Below are positions 1 to 8,365 of a stretch of 64,000 bases of DNA, piece after piece. The notes beneath the pieces were generated by a model that was not told where the DNA came from, ran no database searches, and was given only the letters and a program-made list of their open reading frames with translations. How positions within the stretch are numbered: position 1 is the stretch's first letter; the number at the start of each line of letters is the position of its first letter. Location of the stretch: contig NZ_BMCX01000003.1 of the NCBI RefSeq assembly GCF_014635485.1, positions 62,001-126,000 on the forward strand, given 5' to 3'. Position numbers and translations under genes: made by a program. The DNA is from Corynebacterium pelargi (GTDB lineage Bacteria; Actinomycetota; Actinomycetes; Mycobacteriales; Mycobacteriaceae).

Positions 1-880
1 TCACCTTGGCCAGCGAGGTTGAGGGCAACTGAGCCACCATCGCCATCTCACTGGCAAGTAAGCGGGCTTGATCAAAGCGGCTATCGCTTTCCAAATACGG
101 TGTGGCATCGCTGCGCTCATCTTGGGCGCGGGCAAAGGCAATCACAGGATCGCCTTGGATGATCGAGCACACGGGATCATGCAGCGCGCACACCTGCACC
201 ACATTGAGCCCCTCAAACTCCCCCGGTTGGCGCTCGCCAAGAACGCCGTGACGATCCGATGGGATGGCGCCTTTGTTCGTAAGCGGAAGCGTGGCACCTG
301 CTGCAGTCTGGTTGCCGATAGCCCTGGAGCGCTTGGGATCAGAAATGAGGTACACCGCCGCCACTCGCTCAGCCGGGATCTGTGTGGCTACATTGCCGGC
401 AATGTGAGCACCTTGAGAAAACCCAACCAGCAGCACCTTGGTGTCGCTGCACTGGGCTAGAAGCTCCTGGAGATGCTCAAGCAGCCTGCGTTCCCCCTCG
501 CGCCGTGACACGCCATAGGGCATGGCTTGGGCTTCTTCTTTATCAATGGAGGTGACCATACCGGCACTTGCCGGATAGGGGGTTTGCCAGGCATCTACCC
601 CATCGAATTGCTCAGCTACTTCTTGGACGAAGTTCCTGCCCTTGCTTAAGCCCGTGATCTGCCCTGGATCCTCCTGGGCGTGGGATTCGCCTGTGCCGGG
701 GGTAATAGCGATATGCAAGGCCGGGCATTGCGATTGGTGGAAGCCTTCTTGTTGTGACGCCGCTTGCTGGGCTGCTGTTTGCTGGGGCGCTGTTTGCTGG
801 GGTGCTGCCTGGGCCGGCGGAGCAACAAGTGAAGAAGCAAGCAGGAACGAGACGATGCCAAAAGCTGCAGATCTGCGCAT
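1..880 (-). CDS. Secreted cutinase-family esterase (3' end beyond window)
   Basis: The open frame runs from ATG at 880 to the window edge (293 codons, no stop). A signal peptide is visible: MRRSAAFG, a hydrophobic core, then an AQA-A cleavage site near residue 25. A Q/A-rich repeat (PQQTAPQQTAAQQAAS) follows, probably a wall-spanning linker. The alpha/beta-hydrolase cutinase core has the nucleophile motif GFSQG (Ser155) and a Cys52/Cys144 pair. A second loop, VCALHDPVC (Cys231, Asp236, Cys238), corresponds to the Asp/disulfide loop of the family. Members hydrolyse short to medium acyl esters outside the cell. The usual His-x-x-Tyr segment after the Asp loop reads DATPY here, so the catalytic His is not obvious. 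A TANNNT hexamer (TAGTGT, 887-892) lies 6 nt before the ATG, suggesting a leaderless transcript. Confidence 0.85.
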   Translation of the reverse strand, partial: MRRSAAFGIVSFLLASSLVAPPAQAAPQQTAPQQTAAQQAASQQEGFHQSQCPALHIAITPGTGESHAQEDPGQITGLSKGRNFVQEVAEQFDGVDAWQTPYPASAGMVTSIDKEEAQAMPYGVSRREGERRLLEHLQELLAQCSDTKVLLVGFSQGAHIAGNVATQIPAERVAAVYLISDPKRSRAIGNQTAAGATLPLTNKGAIPSDRHGVLGERQPGEFEGLNVVQVCALHDPVCSIIQGDPVIAFARAQDERSDATPYLESDSRFDQARLLASEMAMVAQLPSTSLAKV

Positions 881-977
881 ATCACTACACTACAATGCCC
901 GATTTGGGCCTTGGGTGAAGTTGCGAAAGCAAAATGAGTGGGTGCGAAAAGCTGCGAAGGCGAAAAAGCCCTGAATG

Positions 978-1007
978 CAAAAAATCAGCCGACGTTTGTC
1001 GACTGAT
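978..1007 (-). terminator. Terminator of the tRNA-Gln/tRNA-Glu unit
   Basis: A 10-bp inverted repeat (984-993 with 998-1007, GTTT loop, one G-U pair) is followed on the minus strand by a run of six T. It lies directly downstream of tRNA-Glu, so it is a typical intrinsic terminator for the two-tRNA transcript. Confidence 0.8.
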
Positions 1008-1013
1008 CATTTG

Positions 1014-1086
1014 TACCCCGTACGGGATTCGAACCCGTGTTACCGGCGTGAGAGGCCGGCGTCCTAGGCCACTAGACGAACGGGGC
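1014..1086 (-). tRNA. tRNA-Glu (anticodon CTC)
   Basis: The reverse strand folds into a 73-nt cloverleaf starting GCCCCGT. It has a D arm with GTGGCC, an anticodon stem GCCGG / CCGGC with loop CTCTCAC (anticodon CTC), the T arm GGTTCGAATCC, and acceptor strand ACGGGGT plus discriminator A. The G1-U72 pair at the acceptor end is as I recall for actinobacterial tRNA-Glu. CCA is not encoded. It lies 16 nt downstream of tRNA-Gln and next to gltX, which charges it. Confidence 0.95.
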
Positions 1087-1102
1087 ATAGGCATAAAGCC
1101 TG

Positions 1103-1174
1103 CTGGCCTACCAGGACTCGAACCTAGAATGACGGTACCAGAAACCGTAGTGTTGCCAATTACACCATAGGCCA
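1103..1174 (-). tRNA. tRNA-Gln (anticodon CTG)
   Basis: A 72-nt cloverleaf on the minus strand begins TGGCCTA. The anticodon loop is TTCTGGT (anticodon CTG), the T arm is GGTTCGAGTCC, and the acceptor strand is TAGGCCA with discriminator G. No GlnRS gene is seen here but GatCAB genes are. This tRNA is therefore probably mischarged with Glu by GltX and amidated by GatCAB. Confidence 0.95.
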
Positions 1175-1256
1175 ATGTTGTGCGGCTGGGCTTTCACCCT
1201 GCTGTGCAACGAGGCTTAATATAACCACATCTACGAAAGCCACACAAACCTGCTGG

Positions 1257-2729
1257 TCAGGCCGCCTGGTATGGGGTTTGCTGGCGCGCAGCGCGCAGGC
1301 GAGCAAGGGTGGATTCCTTGCCCAGCAACTCCATGGACTCGAAAAGCGGCGGCGATACAGCGGCACCCGAGATACCAACGCGCAGCGCACCATAGGCCAC
1401 GCGGGGTTTCAGCTCCAGCTTTTCAATTAATGCGCCGTGCAATGCCTGCTCGATATTGGCGGTATTCCACTCCTCCACGCCCTCAAGCGCGGCGATGCCC
1501 TGTTCAAGGGGTTCGATTGCGGTTTCCTTGAGGTTCTTCTTGGCGGATTTTTCATCCAATTCCAGATCCTCATCGGCTGTCACCAGGAACTTCAGCAGAC
1601 CATAGGCATCGGAGAGCGTCTTGATACGGGTTTGCACCAGATCTGCTGCGATGGCGAACTTCTCCTCCGGGTACTCAAAGTCGTAGTACTCGCGCAGGTA
1701 GTCACGCAGGCGATCGCGGAAATCTTCAGGCGATAGCAGGCGAATATGATCCGCGTTGATCGCTTCGAGCTTCTTTTGATCAAAGCGAGCAGGGTTCGGG
1801 AGGACATCGGCGACGTCGAAATGCTCAACGAGCTCTTCTACCGAGAAGATGTCCTTATCGTGGCTCAAGGACCAACCAAGCAGCGCCAAGTAGTTCAGCA
1901 TGCCCTCAGGGATGATGCCGTGATCGCGGTGGTTGAACAGGTTGGACTGCGGATCGCGCTTGGAAAGCTTCTTATTGCCCTCGCCCATAACAAACGGAAG
2001 GTGGCCAAATTCTGGGGTGCGCTCAGCAACACCAATGGCCTTCAAGGCCTCGTAGAGGGCCAGTTGGCGCGGGGTGGAGGGCAAAAGATCTTCGCCGCGC
2101 AGCACGTGGGTGATGCCCATGAGTGCATCATCGACGGGGTTTACCAGGGTATATAGCGGTGCACCATTGGAGCGGGCGACCACAAAGTCTGGCTGCGTGG
2201 AGGCCTTAAATTCGATCTCGCCGCGGACCAGGTCGTTCCATTTCCAGTCCTGATCTGGCATGCGCAGGCGCCACACGGGCTTGCGGCCTTCTGCCTCAAA
2301 GGCATCGATCTGTTCTTGGCTGAGGTCGCGATCGAAGTTGTCGTAGCCGAGTTGCGGGTCGCGGCCTGCGGCCTTGTGGCGTTCTTTGACTTCTTCGGCG
2401 GTGGAATAGGCCGGGTAGATGTAGCCGCCGGCTTTGAGCTTTTCAAGCACATCGGCGTAGATATCCATGCGCTGGCTTTGGCGGTACGGCTCATCCGGGC
2501 CGCCTTTGACTACACCTTCATCCCAGTCCATGCCGAGCCACTGGAGGGAGTCGATAATGGCCTGGTAGGACTCTTCGGAGTCGCGCTGGGCGTCGGTATC
2601 TTCGATGCGGAAGATGAGCTTGCCGCCGTGGTGGCGAGCATAGGCCCAGTTGAATAAGGCGGTGCGCACCATGCCTACGTGGGGCGTGCCGGTGGGCGAA
2701 GGGCAGAAACGAACGCGTACTTCAGACAT
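1257..2729 (-). CDS. gltX: Glutamyl-tRNA synthetase
   Basis: 490 aa class I aminoacyl-tRNA synthetase that charges tRNA-Glu and, in GatCAB organisms, tRNA-Gln. The HIGH-type signature is seen as [12 protein letters not shown] near the N-terminus, and the KMSKS-type loop as KKLSKRDP near residue 250. An anticodon-binding helical domain fills the C-terminus. The open frame extends upstream, but ATG at 2729 (MSEVRVRF) is the right start. It lies 7 nt downstream of TAGTAT, a -10 hexamer, with no Shine-Dalgarno sequence, so the mRNA is probably leaderless. The gene is divergent from the isochorismate synthase gene and upstream of tRNA-Gln and tRNA-Glu on the same strand. Confidence 0.97.
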   Translation of the reverse strand: MSEVRVRFCPSPTGTPHVGMVRTALFNWAYARHHGGKLIFRIEDTDAQRDSEESYQAIIDSLQWLGMDWDEGVVKGGPDEPYRQSQRMDIYADVLEKLKAGGYIYPAYSTAEEVKERHKAAGRDPQLGYDNFDRDLSQEQIDAFEAEGRKPVWRLRMPDQDWKWNDLVRGEIEFKASTQPDFVVARSNGAPLYTLVNPVDDALMGITHVLRGEDLLPSTPRQLALYEALKAIGVAERTPEFGHLPFVMGEGNKKLSKRDPQSNLFNHRDHGIIPEGMLNYLALLGWSLSHDKDIFSVEELVEHFDVADVLPNPARFDQKKLEAINADHIRLLSPEDFRDRLRDYLREYYDFEYPEEKFAIAADLVQTRIKTLSDAYGLLKFLVTADEDLELDEKSAKKNLKETAIEPLEQGIAALEGVEEWNTANIEQALHGALIEKLELKPRVAYGALRVGISGAAVSPPLFESMELLGKESTLARLRAARQQTPYQAA

Positions 2730-2736
2730 GGGTTTT

Positions 2737-2746
2737 ATACTAGACT
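2737..2746. promoter_or_regulatory. Overlapping divergent -10 boxes of gltX and the isochorismate synthase gene
   Basis: The ten bases ATACTAGACT contain TAGTAT on the minus strand (2742-2737), 7 nt from the gltX ATG. They also contain TAGACT on the plus strand (2741-2746), 8 nt from the ATG at 2755. The two hexamers share two base pairs. Both genes would be leaderless, and only 25 bp separate their start codons. Confidence 0.7.
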
Positions 2747-2754
2747 GTCCTGCC

Positions 2755-3873
2755 ATGTGTGCATCCTCTCGCCCGGCTTCCGCGCCCGATTTTCTACTTT
2801 CTCGAGCGCATGGGTCTATCCGCACCCAGGGGGCGAAGGAGCAGTTTAATAATATCGACGACGCCATCGAGGCACTTCGCCGCGGAGAAATGGTCGTCGG
2901 TGCCTTAGCTTTTCGACGCGACCACGCCTGCGCTTTCACCGTCCCCGAAAACATCATCCGCGAAGATGGCCCGCTAGAACCCCATGGCTACTACCGCCAA
3001 GGACCGGGGGCGCAGCTTCATGCAAGCCTCGATGCCCTGGTGCCAGATGAGGCCGAGCACGCCCACCGCGTGGCTGCTGCGATTGAGACGATGCGATCAA
3101 CGGTGCTGCGCAAGGTGGTGCTTGCCCGCGCGGTCGATGTGCGCTTTGATCCCCCTGTCGATCCACGCCTGATTGCTGCGCGCCTGATTGATTTATCCCT
3201 GCATCGCGACGGCTTCATTGTGGATCTCTCCCCTGCCGGTGAAGACTTCGTGGGCAATATGCTCGTTGGTTCTTCACCGGAGGTGCTGATTAAAAAGCAA
3301 GGCTCAACCGTGAGTGCTTACCCGCTGGCTGGATCTGCACCAAGGGCGGTGGATCCGATTGAAGATAAAAAACGTGGTGAGGCCTTGCTGCGTTCCACCA
3401 AGGACCTCGATGAACACCGCTTTGTGGTCGATCATCTGCGCCGCAAGCTTTCACCACTGTGCAGCGATTTAAATATTCCCGATAACCCGGAATTAACCTG
3501 CACGAATGAGATGTGGCATCTTGCCACCCCGGTGGTGGGCACGCTCAAGGATGCACAGATGACGGCCCTGGAGCTCGCCCAGATCGTGCACCCCACCCCC
3601 GCGATCTGTGGCACGCCAACCGATGACGCCGAGGAGCTGATCTCTTTTGCCGAGGCGGATCGGCGCTTCTATGCCGGTGCTGTTGGTTGGGCCGAAGGCC
3701 TCGATGGTGAGTATATGGTGGCCATTCGCTGTGCTGAGGTATCCGGTGATGGCACTCGTGCCCGCGCCTGGGCCGGTGGTGGCATCGTGGAGGCTTCCGA
3801 TGCGCAGGCCGAGGTGGCAGAAACCAGTGCGAAGCTGCGCACCATTATGAAAGCCCTTGGGCTTTCTTTATAG
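2755..3873 (+). CDS. Isochorismate synthase (chorismate-binding enzyme)
   Basis: 372 aa member of the chorismate-utilising enzymes (MenF/EntC/DhbC type), which convert chorismate to isochorismate for menaquinone or siderophore synthesis. The conserved C-terminal half contains [10 protein letters not shown], then [13 protein letters not shown] and MVAIRCAEV, the Mg-chorismate site of the family, and ends with AGGGIV before the terminal helix. Start ATG at 2755 is preferred over an upstream in-frame ATG that would run through gltX; TAGACT lies 8 nt before it. A menaquinone role is likelier, since corynebacteria respire with menaquinone and no siderophore genes are adjacent. This is an inference. 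Confidence 0.88.
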   Translation: MCASSRPASAPDFLLSRAHGSIRTQGAKEQFNNIDDAIEALRRGEMVVGALAFRRDHACAFTVPENIIREDGPLEPHGYYRQGPGAQLHASLDALVPDEAEHAHRVAAAIETMRSTVLRKVVLARAVDVRFDPPVDPRLIAARLIDLSLHRDGFIVDLSPAGEDFVGNMLVGSSPEVLIKKQGSTVSAYPLAGSAPRAVDPIEDKKRGEALLRSTKDLDEHRFVVDHLRRKLSPLCSDLNIPDNPELTCTNEMWHLATPVVGTLKDAQMTALELAQIVHPTPAICGTPTDDAEELISFAEADRRFYAGAVGWAEGLDGEYMVAIRCAEVSGDGTRARAWAGGGIVEASDAQAEVAETSAKLRTIMKALGLSL

Positions 3874-3882
3874 GCAGCAATG

Positions 3883-3914
3883 AAAAAGCGCCAGCGTTAT
3901 CGCTGGCGCTTTTT
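3883..3914. terminator. Bidirectional terminator between isochorismate synthase and odx
   Basis: A perfect 14-bp inverted repeat, AAAAAGCGCCAGCG (3883-3896) with its complement at 3901-3914 and a TTAT loop, is flanked by A and T runs. It sits between two convergent genes and can serve both. Confidence 0.9.
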
Positions 3915-3924
3915 GTCATGTTCT

Positions 3925-4722
3925 TTAGGCGCGTTCTACTGGGTTACCTAGCTTGCCGATGCCAGGAATTTCAATCTCGATGAAGTCACCGGGAAACATT
4001 GCCGCGGTGCCTGCAGGAGAGCCGGTGCAAATAATATCGCCGGGCAGCAGCGTCATCGAGGCGGTAATAAATTCGATGATCTCGCCCAGATTCATAATCA
4101 TCTGGTTGGAGTTCGAATCCTGCTTCGTCTCAGTCTTGCCCTCGTGGGTCAGGTGAGCCTTGATGGGCAAATTCGAGGTATCGATGGATTCAAGGTCGGT
4201 TTCGATCCAAGGCCCAACAGGGGCGAAGGTATCAATGCCCTTGGCGCGAGCCCACTGACCATCGGCAAATTGGAGGTCGCGGGAGGACACGTCGTTGATG
4301 ATGGTGAAGCCGAGCACCACCTGCTTCCAGTCCTCAGCCTTGACATTCTTGCAGGGCTTGCCAATCACCAGGGCAAGCTCGCCTTCGAATTCCACCTTGG
4401 TGGCAAAATCGGGGATCTTAATGGCGGCACCAGGGCCAATCACGGCTGTCGGTGGCTTCAAAAAGAGCGTCGGCGGCAGGTGCTCAGCACTCTTTTGGAA
4501 CACCTCTGCCACGTGATCTGCATAATTGCGGCCAATTGCCACGATCTTGGAAGGCAGCATTGGTGCAAGCAGGCGAACGTCGCCAAGCTTCCACTCCTTG
4601 CCTGTGAACTTTGGTTCGGTAAACGGAGTACCTTCAATCTGGCGGCACAGGGCGTCGTCGCCTTCACCCTCTACTACGCAGAAGGCCATTCCTTCGGGGG
4701 TAGCAATTCGTCCAAAACGCAT
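3925..4722 (-). CDS. odx: FAH-superfamily oxaloacetate decarboxylase
   Basis: 265 aa fumarylacetoacetate hydrolase-fold protein. It carries GRNYADHVAE, VEFEGELALVIG (acidic metal ligands), INDVSSRDLQ and LLPGDIICTGSPAGT, the signature of the family. I recognise it as the counterpart of C. glutamicum Cg1458, characterised as a Mn/Mg-dependent oxaloacetate decarboxylase, from sequence and the identical neighbourhood (dnaQ-like gene, gltX). An in-frame ATG lies three codons upstream at 4731. The ATG at 4722 fits better because TAGGAT (4730-4735) lies exactly 7 nt before it, giving a leaderless start. The AGGA inside that hexamer could alternatively act as a weak ribosome site. Confidence 0.88.
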   Translation of the reverse strand: MRFGRIATPEGMAFCVVEGEGDDALCRQIEGTPFTEPKFTGKEWKLGDVRLLAPMLPSKIVAIGRNYADHVAEVFQKSAEHLPPTLFLKPPTAVIGPGAAIKIPDFATKVEFEGELALVIGKPCKNVKAEDWKQVVLGFTIINDVSSRDLQFADGQWARAKGIDTFAPVGPWIETDLESIDTSNLPIKAHLTHEGKTETKQDSNSNQMIMNLGEIIEFITASMTLLPGDIICTGSPAGTAAMFPGDFIEIEIPGIGKLGNPVERA

Positions 4723-4750
4723 GGAGGCCATCCTACTACGAGGGGTGGCC

Positions 4751-5401
4751 TCAAGGTTGGGAATTCTGCAAAGCTTTCAAAGTATTCGCTTTCGTGTGCA
4801 CCCTCAATGCCAAATACAACTCGGCACAGGCAAGGGCATCGCTTAAGGCATTGTGGTTGCCATACCAAGGAAGCCCATAGCGCTCACGCACACGCGCCAG
4901 GCGGAGATCCTCACCACGGGGATACGTCCCCATGCGTTCCATGTGCCGACGCTCTAATGCAAAGGTATCTACGACCGGGGCACGCAGGGGCGCATTGAAA
5001 TACTGCTGGCACAGCACATCCAAAAAGGACGTTTCCAAGCTGGCAAAGTGCGCTAATAACACCCGCGATTCCAGGGCTTCTAAGAACAACTCCAACGCGG
5101 TTTGTTGCTCCACACCCTTGGCCACCATGGCATCGGTGAGCTGGTGGATCGTTGCCGAATCCCCCACCGTGTGTTCTGATTTCACCACCGTATAACCGGC
5201 GCCCGAAAGCTGGATTTCTCCACCATTGATCGGCACCCACCCAATGGAGATGAGGTGGTCGCGCTTGGCGTCAAAACCAGTGGTTTCAATATCTACTGCC
5301 AGTAGATTGAGTTCATCCAAGGGGGTCGCAGGTGCTGGCCAGGCAGGCATCTGCGCGAGTGCCCCGGTGGGCTTGGCTTTTGATTGAAACAATCCAAACA
5401 T
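4751..5401 (-). CDS. DnaQ-like 3'-5' exonuclease
   Basis: 216 aa DEDDh exonuclease. Motif I is VDIETTG near residue 37, motif II lies around LLAHFASLETSFLD, and motif III is HNALSDALACAE near residue 190. These residues bind two metal ions for 3'-5' nucleolysis. It starts 3 nt after the stop of the cNMP/CBS/DUF294 gene, so the two are probably translated from one mRNA. The same pairing occurs in distant bacteria (for example near acetate genes in gamma-proteobacteria). It is not the replicative epsilon subunit by context. Its substrate is unknown. Confidence 0.88.
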   Translation of the reverse strand: MFGLFQSKAKPTGALAQMPAWPAPATPLDELNLLAVDIETTGFDAKRDHLISIGWVPINGGEIQLSGAGYTVVKSEHTVGDSATIHQLTDAMVAKGVEQQTALELFLEALESRVLLAHFASLETSFLDVLCQQYFNAPLRAPVVDTFALERRHMERMGTYPRGEDLRLARVRERYGLPWYGNHNALSDALACAELYLALRVHTKANTLKALQNSQP

Positions 5402-5404
5402 GGC

Positions 5405-7258
5405 TTAGATATTCCGGATCGGATACTTAGTACTCAGGGCATTTTGCATGTTTTTAATGATCTGGAAGGCATCACGCAGGTGCTCTCGATCCAGCTTCTT
5501 CAACGCATTCGGGTCCACGTGATAGTCCGGCCGCTCCCCTGCCCTGATCTGCGCGGCCTGGTGCCTCAGGGCGATGGTGCTTAAAAATTCAAAGGCGTCG
5601 ATCAGGTCTTGTGCGCCGCGCTCCGACACGCTGCCGACTTGGCCTGCTTGCTGCAGGCGCTGTCGCGTACCAATCTGATCGATGCCACCGGCGACGGCAA
5701 ACAGGCGCGCGAGTTGGGTAACGGCATAGATACCGCCCTTTTTCAGATCGAGCTGATGCACATGCTCCCCGCTTCGCTCGACCACAAAGCCACGGAAGAA
5801 CCCCAGGGGTGGTTCACGGCGCGCGGCCAAGGTTGCCAGATGGGCGTGTAAGCGTTTCGACGTTTGCGCCATCGCAATCGCCTCTGTGTGCACCTCTTGG
5901 GCCAATTCCCTTGCACCATGAATCGCGCGGAAGTCAAAGAATGTCTGGGCATGCAGCAAGGCATCTGGTTCGGGTGCTGTGATCCAGTGCTGGAATGTAT
6001 CTACCCATTCTCGCTGCGTCATACGCCATTGCGGGTTGGTGGCCATCATATCGCCGGGGCAGAGCACCTGGCCTGCTGCATCGAGCCCAGTGCATACCCG
6101 TTGAGAAAGAGCTTCAAAGTATTCATTGTGCTCGGGTTGGTACTCATTGCTAAGCACCAGGCAATTGTCTTGGTCCGATGCAAGCCCCATGCCCTTTCGT
6201 GCCTGGGAGCCTGCCACCACAAAGGCATAAGGCACCGGCGGTGGCCCAAGTTCTTCCTCCGCTAGGGTGCACAGCCTGCGAGCAATGCCATCGGCAGCCA
6301 ACGTCAGCACGCCACTGACGGCCTCTGCGCCAGCGCCACGCTCGATAAAGCGCAGCGCGACGTCATGGGCCATGCTGTAGGCCTGTGCAAGCTCTTCAGG
6401 AGTTTGCCTCGATGAGATATCTGCGGTGATATACATTGGGTCGTTTCGAAGCAGCCGCATGATATCGGCGGCAGAGACGATGCCAATGAGTTGCTGTTGC
6501 GCATCTACCACCGGCAAATGGTGAATGCCCAGTTCAGTCATAGTGAGCATGGCTTCAAGGGCGGTTGTTTCAGCTTGGGCTGTGACCGGTTCATGCGTGG
6601 CAATGCGCTCAATCGACTCGTGGGGATCGCGGGCCTGGGCAACGACCTTGCTGCGCAGGTCACGGTCTGTCACGATGCCGCGCACCCGGCCGTCTTGGGT
6701 AATGAGCAGCGACGAAACATTGCGGCTCGTCATGACTTGGGCGGCTTCGCGAATGCTGACTTGTCCCACGGTGGCTGCGTCGCGAATCATAAATTTTTCT
6801 AGAGGCGTTCGCAGCAGCTCCGAGGAGGAATCAGAGCGCAAGTGCTGTGCAGCCGCGCTCATGCGTTTGGATTGGCTAGAAAAGAAGCGCTCAAATGCTG
6901 CGTCTTGCTGTGCCACATGAAGGAAGTCTTGACGAGGCAGCAGGAGCAAGAGGGAATCTTCTACCGCCACCATCTGATAGCGGGAGCGGTTTTCTCCCAG
7001 GATGGTGGAGTAGCCAAAACAACGCCCCGCGTCGCGTCGATCAAGCAATACGCCTTGTTCATCGAGGACATCGACTGCACCTGAACGGATAATGAAGCAG
7101 AAATCGTTCGGGCTATCGAAGGCCACCACCGTTTCACCGGCGCGGATATACCGCATGGTGCAAGCCTGAGGGAGTGGCGCGAGCAAGGAGTGGCTCAGTT
7201 GCGCAAAGGGGGCGTGTTCGGCGAGGAAGTTATGTACCTCTTGCAGTTCCACTGACAT
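5405..7258 (-). CDS. cNMP-binding / tandem CBS / DUF294 nucleotidyltransferase-like protein
   Basis: 617 aa multidomain regulator of unknown function. An N-terminal cyclic-nucleotide-binding beta-barrel (about 10-130) is followed by a CBS pair (about 155-275, with VSSLLITQDGRVRGIVTDRD and LPVVDAQQQLIGIVSAADI). Next comes a DUF294 nucleotidyltransferase-type domain with GSQARKGMGLASDQDN near residue 350, then a helical C-terminal DUF294_C domain. The architecture implies control of a nucleotidyl- or GlnD-like activity by adenine nucleotides. ATG at 7258 lies 6 nt after TAAAAT (7265-7270), consistent with a leaderless mRNA that continues into the exonuclease gene. Confidence 0.88.
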   Translation of the reverse strand: MSVELQEVHNFLAEHAPFAQLSHSLLAPLPQACTMRYIRAGETVVAFDSPNDFCFIIRSGAVDVLDEQGVLLDRRDAGRCFGYSTILGENRSRYQMVAVEDSLLLLLPRQDFLHVAQQDAAFERFFSSQSKRMSAAAQHLRSDSSSELLRTPLEKFMIRDAATVGQVSIREAAQVMTSRNVSSLLITQDGRVRGIVTDRDLRSKVVAQARDPHESIERIATHEPVTAQAETTALEAMLTMTELGIHHLPVVDAQQQLIGIVSAADIMRLLRNDPMYITADISSRQTPEELAQAYSMAHDVALRFIERGAGAEAVSGVLTLAADGIARRLCTLAEEELGPPPVPYAFVVAGSQARKGMGLASDQDNCLVLSNEYQPEHNEYFEALSQRVCTGLDAAGQVLCPGDMMATNPQWRMTQREWVDTFQHWITAPEPDALLHAQTFFDFRAIHGARELAQEVHTEAIAMAQTSKRLHAHLATLAARREPPLGFFRGFVVERSGEHVHQLDLKKGGIYAVTQLARLFAVAGGIDQIGTRQRLQQAGQVGSVSERGAQDLIDAFEFLSTIALRHQAAQIRAGERPDYHVDPNALKKLDREHLRDAFQIIKNMQNALSTKYPIRNI

Positions 7259-7299
7259 GGGCTCATTTTAATAGTGAGCCATGCCATATGTCTTGATTT

Positions 7300-8313
7300 T
7301 TAAGAAGAAACTGCAGCGGCGATGCGATCGCCTACCTCTGTGGTACGGATTTCTCCGCGATCTTGCACATCGGCGGCGACTGCCTCTTCGATCTTGCGGG
7401 CGTTTTCTTCATCACCGAGGTGACGAAGCATCAGTGCCACGCTCAAAATTGCCGCAGTCGGGTCAGCGATGCCTTGGCCTGCAATATCGGGTGCCGAACC
7501 GTGAACCGGTTCGAACATCGAAGGGTGGGTGCCGGTGGCGTCAATGTTGCCGGAGGCTGCAAGCCCGATGCCGCCGGTGATGGCACCGGCGAGGTCGGTG
7601 AGGATATCGCCAAAGAGGTTGTCGGTGACAATCACGTCGTAGCGCGAAGGGTCAGTGACCATGTAGATGGTTGCTGCGTCGATGTGGTGATAATCCACCG
7701 TTACCTCGGGAAATTCCTTGGCAACGTCATCGACGGTGCGCTTCCACAAACCGCCAGCATTGACCAGCACGTTGGTCTTATGCACCAAAGTCAGATGCTT
7801 GCGGCGCGCTTGGGCGCGGGCAAAAGCATCACGCACTACGCGTTCCACGCCGTAGCGGGTGTTTTGAGAAACTTCGGACGCTACTTCGTGCGGGGTGTTT
7901 TCACGCAGGGTGCCACCGTTTCCGCAGTACAGCCCCTCGGTTCCCTCGCGCACGACGACAAAGTCGATCTCTCCTGGATGCGCCAGAGGAGATTGAGAAG
8001 AAGGATAGAGCTTTGAAGGCCGAAGATTGACGTGGTGATCCAGCGCAAAGCGCATCTTGAGGAGGAGGCCTCGTTCGAGCACTCCCGGAGGTACCTCACC
8101 TGGAGCGCCGATGGCTCCAAGCAAGATGGCATCGTGTTCGCACAATGCTTCCAAGTCGGCATCGGGAAGAATTTCGCCATTGCGCAGATAGCGTTGGGCG
8201 CCGAGGTCGAATTCCGTGACCTCGACGTCATCGCGAAGCGCACGAAGCACCTTGAGTGCTTCATTGGTTACTTCTGGCCCGATACCGTCGCCGCCAATCA
8301 CTGCCAGTTTCAT
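7300..8313 (-). CDS. leuB: 3-isopropylmalate dehydrogenase
   Basis: 337 aa NAD-dependent decarboxylating dehydrogenase of leucine synthesis, oxidising 3-isopropylmalate. It starts [15 protein letters not shown]. It contains the Asp-rich metal/substrate signature [19 protein letters not shown] and the NAD-binding [17 protein letters not shown] typical of LeuB. A TTG five codons upstream extends the frame. ATG at 8313 is preferred because GGAG lies 9 nt before it. It follows the acyl-CoA dehydrogenase-like gene on the same strand by about 50 bp. Confidence 0.97.
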   Translation of the reverse strand: MKLAVIGGDGIGPEVTNEALKVLRALRDDVEVTEFDLGAQRYLRNGEILPDADLEALCEHDAILLGAIGAPGEVPPGVLERGLLLKMRFALDHHVNLRPSKLYPSSQSPLAHPGEIDFVVVREGTEGLYCGNGGTLRENTPHEVASEVSQNTRYGVERVVRDAFARAQARRKHLTLVHKTNVLVNAGGLWKRTVDDVAKEFPEVTVDYHHIDAATIYMVTDPSRYDVIVTDNLFGDILTDLAGAITGGIGLAASGNIDATGTHPSMFEPVHGSAPDIAGQGIADPTAAILSVALMLRHLGDEENARKIEEAVAADVQDRGEIRTTEVGDRIAAAVSS

Positions 8314-8365
8314 TCTATGGAACTCCAATTCCCACTAGGTGAACTTACCGGCAGTCTAACACAGC

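Noticed and set aside
4723..4735. AGGA as a Shine-Dalgarno sequence for odx
   Set aside because: The same bases fall in TAGGAT at the exact spacing of a leaderless -10 box. Both readings support the same ATG, but the promoter reading fits neighbouring genes better.
5405..7258. GlnD-type uridylyltransferase
   Set aside because: It has the nucleotidyltransferase fold only; the CBS and cNMP domains and the absence of the HD and ACT domains place it in DUF294 rather than GlnD.
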